A DNA stretch of 64,000 nt from Pempheris klunzingeri (Eukaryota; Chordata; Actinopteri; Acropomatiformes; Pempheridae): positions 16,802,618-16,866,617 of the forward strand of contig NC_092013.1 in the NCBI RefSeq assembly GCF_042242105.1. Reading direction: 5' to 3'. Every line of letters begins with the position of its first letter. Position 1 is the first letter of the stretch. Made by a program: the position numbers and the translations under genes. Of the stretch, positions 59,984-64,000 are shown piece by piece. Below the pieces are notes generated by a model. The model had not been told where the DNA came from and did not search any database. It worked only from the letters and a program-made list of their open reading frames with translations.

Positions 59984-61019
59984 ACACCCAGCAGCCCCAG
60001 TGTTATGGATCAGATGCTGGGCTGGGTGGCCAGACCGGAAGTGCTCCCCTCCCCCCTCTGTGTGCTTATGTAAACGGAGAAGCAGAGAAAGAGAGAGGAG
60101 AGAGCTATTTTTAACCCAGGCAGGCTGCAGAAGGAGAAAGAATGAGCGAGTGTGTTAGGAGAGAGACAACTTCAGCATTATTGATGAGGGTTGTTCGCAT
60201 TAAATGAAAATGTCAACCCTGGATCAGCGCGGGAAAAGTCAGGCCCACCCCAACACACCTCCGCCTCTATCTTTCAAAAAAAGCAAAGAATCATATCATC
60301 CAATTCATGTCATGATAGAAATAAAAAAAGGGAAGAAGAAGTTGATGGGGTGGTGATGCCTTTTTGTTTGACGAGAAGGAAGTCACCGAAGCTTCCCTTA
60401 CTGTGTTTTTGCTCTGTCATGCTGCTCCTTGGTGTGCTTTTGTTGTTTTATATCAACACTTCCTGACTCATTATATGGTCACATGCTTTGCTTGCAAGAA
60501 TGCTGTTGTCTTTGATTATATGTGGATGTGTTGTGTTCACTTGCCGTTGTTAAGGTTTTTGTAATTGGAGGCAGCTCACCTACAAAGTCCAAACTATGGG
60601 ACTGTGTGCCCTGACAGGACCAAGGCGCAGGGTTTGTTTTGTCTCGGAAGATGAGGCCTTTGTGTCACGTTTCTAGTGTTTCATCCATACAGTGATCATA
60701 AAGTTGTAAACTTCATCCTGAAATATTCTTTCCCCTGATTCTAAATCACAGAGGAAGTGGTGTCTTTTTAAGAAATGATTGAGAAAATGATTTTGAAAAC
60801 ATTTACATTGAAGTAAATTGAAGTCTTATTAACTTTTCTTTTTGTGATTTTAGTGTGTTTTAGATATTTGATTAAATGTCATTAAATGCACAACTAAACT
60901 ATAAAAGTGCATGAAGCACACCTAACCCCAAAGGAGGAGAGCACTGTTACGGGAAACACTATCTGATGGGGAACAGACAAAAACTGTTAACACTGGCTCC
61001 CTTATGATCAAGATTGTGG

Positions 61020-61460
61020 TGAAGACAACAGAAAGTTGGATTTATTCGTGTTGTGTCGTGTGTAACTTGAATGGATCATAACATATCGGGTATGGAATTA
61101 ATCTGCAGATGCTGCGGTTCAAAAGGATACCAAACTTTTCTATGGATGTCAGTGTTTGAGCCATGACAAAAGGTCAAAAATATGGTCTGCAGCATACTAG
61201 CTAAGGCCTGTTTGTAGCCTAGCTGGATGCCTTTTTTCACTGTGATGTCGATCTGAAGCCATTGATCACTTGGCACCTGCCGGCTGTATAAAACAGTCAA
61301 TAAAAATAGCTTTTTCATGAATTGTGAATCAACCACAAGAGGTTGTTCAGCAAAAAGACATAATGTGCACAAAAAATATCAGGCTGATGGGTCCAGTAGT
61401 TGGAGAGATTAGCCGCGGACAGACTTACACATGAATGCACACACACATGATTCCCTCCAG
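61020..61460 (+). repeat. probable dispersed repeat (CCGCGGACAGAC type)
   Basis: Contains ATCAGGCTGATGGGTCCAGT, GAGATTAGCCGCGGACAGAC and a CACACACATGATTCC end, typical of repeated DNA in fish. Extent uncertain. Confidence 0.4.
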
Positions 61461-62024
61461 GTTTACGTCTGTAGAAGATAACAGCTGTTTTCAGTAATTG
61501 GGATAACAAAGATTTCTAAAATTGCAAAAAAAAAAAAGAATTGGTTATTGCATATTTAACATGAAAACACTGATGGCTCTGGTACTGCTGTGGAGTGATG
61601 TAAAAGATTCTGACCTTTTTGACATGATTTTATATAATTTTCAATAATTTGTTGACATGCAATTAAAAGCCCTATTAACTAAAATTAATAAATGAAATAA
61701 AAATATATATTAGCTTTTATAAAGCTTTTATGATAAATTGTAGAGCTAAAATGTATTGATGGGGGGAAAAAAAAGAACTGGCAACTATTTCGATGATCGC
61801 TTAACGTCCTTGAGTCTTGTTGTCATTGTGAGGTTGCCTGGCAACCAGCAGAGACATCAGGAAGTTACAGCTCTCAGGCACAAGCTAGCCTCCCGTAAAA
61901 CCATAACTTTTCTTTTTTACACTTTGGATTTTGTAAGAATTAAACAAACAACATATAATGTGTCAACTCGTTGGCTTTAGAGGTACTGGTGGGTAGATAT
62001 TGTTATCTTTGGGCAAAGCCGTGC

Positions 62025-62185
62025 TAGCTGTTTCCCACAGTTTTCAGTCTTTATGCTAAGCGAAGCTAAGTGCTGCCTATAGCTTCATATTTACCATACA
62101 GACATGAGAGTGGCATAGATCATCACGTCTACAACTCTGCAAGGAAGCTAACAAATGCATTTCCCCAAATGCCAAACCATTCTTT
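62025..62185 (+). repeat. dispersed teleost-type repeat, copy 2
   Basis: TTTATGCTAAGCGAAGCTAA, ATAGCTTCATATTTACCATA and CAGACATGAGAGTGGCATAG repeat the motif order of 2985-3115, and it ends with the CCAAACCATTCTTTAA type tail. Confidence 0.6.
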
Positions 62186-64000
62186 AAATGAGAGGAGGGA
62201 AGACAGTTGTGGCTGGACTGTGGCATAAACAAAGAAAGTAAATGCAAACACTCATGAGACATAGCTGACCAGTTGCAGACGATTGTTTATTTTTAGAAGT
62301 GAACAAATCGGTATGAAAGGAGCCTGTTCACAAAGCTGTGATAGAAACAAATGCAATGTTGAACTTTCTGTCGCGTGGCGTGCTTTTGAAAATGCAGTTA
62401 ACAGTTACACATACTATGTCAAGTATACATATAACATTTAAGGTCAGAGCAGTTTATTGTTTCATTTGATTATATGATAAAAGACCTGTCATGAGTTGGT
62501 AGTGCCACTAGCATGTTTTATGGCTTTGTAACAAGTGCCATGTTTAATAATTTTATGTTAACAGTGGATGTAATGTAAAATGTTAATGCTGTGCTGAAAT
62601 GTTTAGAAATTTGACCGCTTTGAGGTGAGAGTCACAGAAAAGAAATCCTCCATCATGGTATAGGCTTTGTAATGTCAGTCTCAATATGTAGTAAAGTTTC
62701 TTGAAAATCTATTGAGTGAACTGTAAGTGGTTAAAAAAAACAACAACTGAGAAGACGATGTATTTTTTTGGCTAATGCAGTAAGCACTGTAGTTAACACA
62801 TCAAGGTGCTTCATCACTGTGATGCCAAAATCATATAAAATCATATAAAAGTTCTGGTCATAGATGTGTAACACTGCATACACTAGTCTAGTATACCCCA
62901 AAAAAAGGAACGACAGCACAAATAAGTGATTTATATCTCATGTTATATATTTATATACTCTATCGCCTAAATCTACAGTTGATAAATCACAAAAGTCATT
63001 TATCAAGCCAAAATGCCAAACATTCATCTTTTCTCTGTTTTGTTTGGATCCCAAACCCAAATACACACTGTTGGTTTTGTTGTTTGGACAAAATAAGTTG
63101 TTTAAAGACCGTGTTAAGATCACCCAGGGCTCTAGAAAATTGTTTTGGACATTTTACATTATATTGTGATCTTTGATAGAGTACATCATTAGTCAGTTAA
63201 TTGAAAAAAATAAATGATCATTTACAAATAACCAATAATTGTTACTAGTAGTTATTTGTCTTCTTTGGAAACGAGCTGTGATTGCAGGCCTTACACCAAC
63301 TTTTTAAACGGAAACGGCGTGGACGTGCGAGGAGGAATGTGACTGAACATCTCCATACGTCCAGTATCTGTGTCTGTTTGCGTTCTGTGTCGCCTGGCTG
63401 TGATACCAGCCGAGCGTTACCGCCGCGTTTATTATCTGTCCATTCTCTGAAATCTTGTCCCAGCGATAATGTGCCGTCATGTGTCGGAGTCCCCCTGATT
63501 TACTTCCCCGGCATCGTCCCCTGAGCCTCTCCTGTCTCCCCCCCTCTCCTTCCTCCCCCTTTCTTTCCCTCTCTGTGTGTGATGTGTAGTGGTGTTTCTG
63601 CAGGGACAGAAAATGGCTCAGATTGAGCCTCTGACTCATCGCGAGGAGAGAGGGAGCGAGAGGGGGAGAGAGAGAGAGAGGGGGGAGAACGAGGGACGGG
63701 CAAACACAAACAGATTTTTTTTGGGGGGTGGGTGTTGTGGTGTCAGTACTTTGTGTGTGGCGTGATTCTGAATCGAATGTTTAGATGTGTTTAACAGAAA
63801 TGTGCAGGCTGTGCTGATGTGTAGCATGAGTCAAGTGTAAAGACGAGCTCACTGGGAGACTGCTGCTGCAGTCTGACTGTATTGTGACTTAGTGAATGCT
63901 GTGTGTATTCAGTGATTGTGCTGCTGTTGTACAGCCCAGTGGTCCCAGTACAAGGTTTACTCTCTTCTCTCTTTCTTTGCTTTTCTGTTCTGTTTCCTTA

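Larger units (their letters stand above)
56544..64000 (+). other. gnas intron 5, running to the right edge
   Basis: More than 7.4 kb without a recognised exon. It holds the SINE, other dispersed repeats, purine/pyrimidine tracts near 58660-58690 and 63640-63690, and ends in a long pyrimidine tract (63958-64000) that could precede the next gnas acceptor. Confidence 0.6.

Overview
The window looks like nuclear DNA from a ray-finned fish, most likely a percomorph teleost. It has compact GT-AG introns, protein sequences close to vertebrate orthologues, many CA/GT/GATA microsatellites, a tRNA-derived SINE and several dispersed repeat families of the kind common in teleosts. No species is named, because nothing in the sequence fixes one.

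Five genes can be reconstructed exon by exon. Reading frames and splice phases agree at every junction. From left to right: slc32a1 (vesicular GABA/glycine transporter, + strand, 2 exons, 526 aa); aurka (Aurora kinase A, - strand, 8 coding exons, 429 aa); prelid3b (mitochondrial lipid-transfer protein, - strand, 6 exons, 193 aa); tubb1 (divergent blood-type beta-tubulin, - strand, 4 exons, 473 aa); and gnas (G-protein alpha-s, + strand, first 5 coding exons only; the gene runs off the right edge).

Layout: 1-9.9 kb is gene-free upstream DNA of slc32a1 with simple repeats. 10-14.2 kb is slc32a1 and its 3' UTR. 14.2-15.3 kb is the short convergent spacer between slc32a1 and aurka. 15.3-21.7 kb is aurka, with a 27-bp minisatellite and a pair of hairpins in its introns and a CCAAT/CHR-type promoter. 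24-31.4 kb is prelid3b with a long 3' UTR. 32.5-35.9 kb is tubb1 with a TATA-box promoter. 36-42 kb is non-coding. 42-64 kb is gnas with large repeat-bearing introns.

The genes are not one pathway. The set prelid3b-tubb1-gnas matches a block of human 20q13, and slc32a1 and aurka also lie on human chromosome 20, so this is conserved vertebrate synteny with shorter distances. ATP5F1E, CTSZ and NELFCD, which sit in the human block, were not found here.

I found no clearly new multi-gene system. The most interesting signals are regulatory or structural: two palindromic CREs in the slc32a1 intron, strong CTCF-like sites at both ends of aurka, the G2/M promoter architecture of aurka, two adjacent intronic hairpins, the variant-sorted 27-bp minisatellite, an extended mixed-charge tail on tubb1, and a pair of ~510-bp direct repeats flanking the first two gnas exons.
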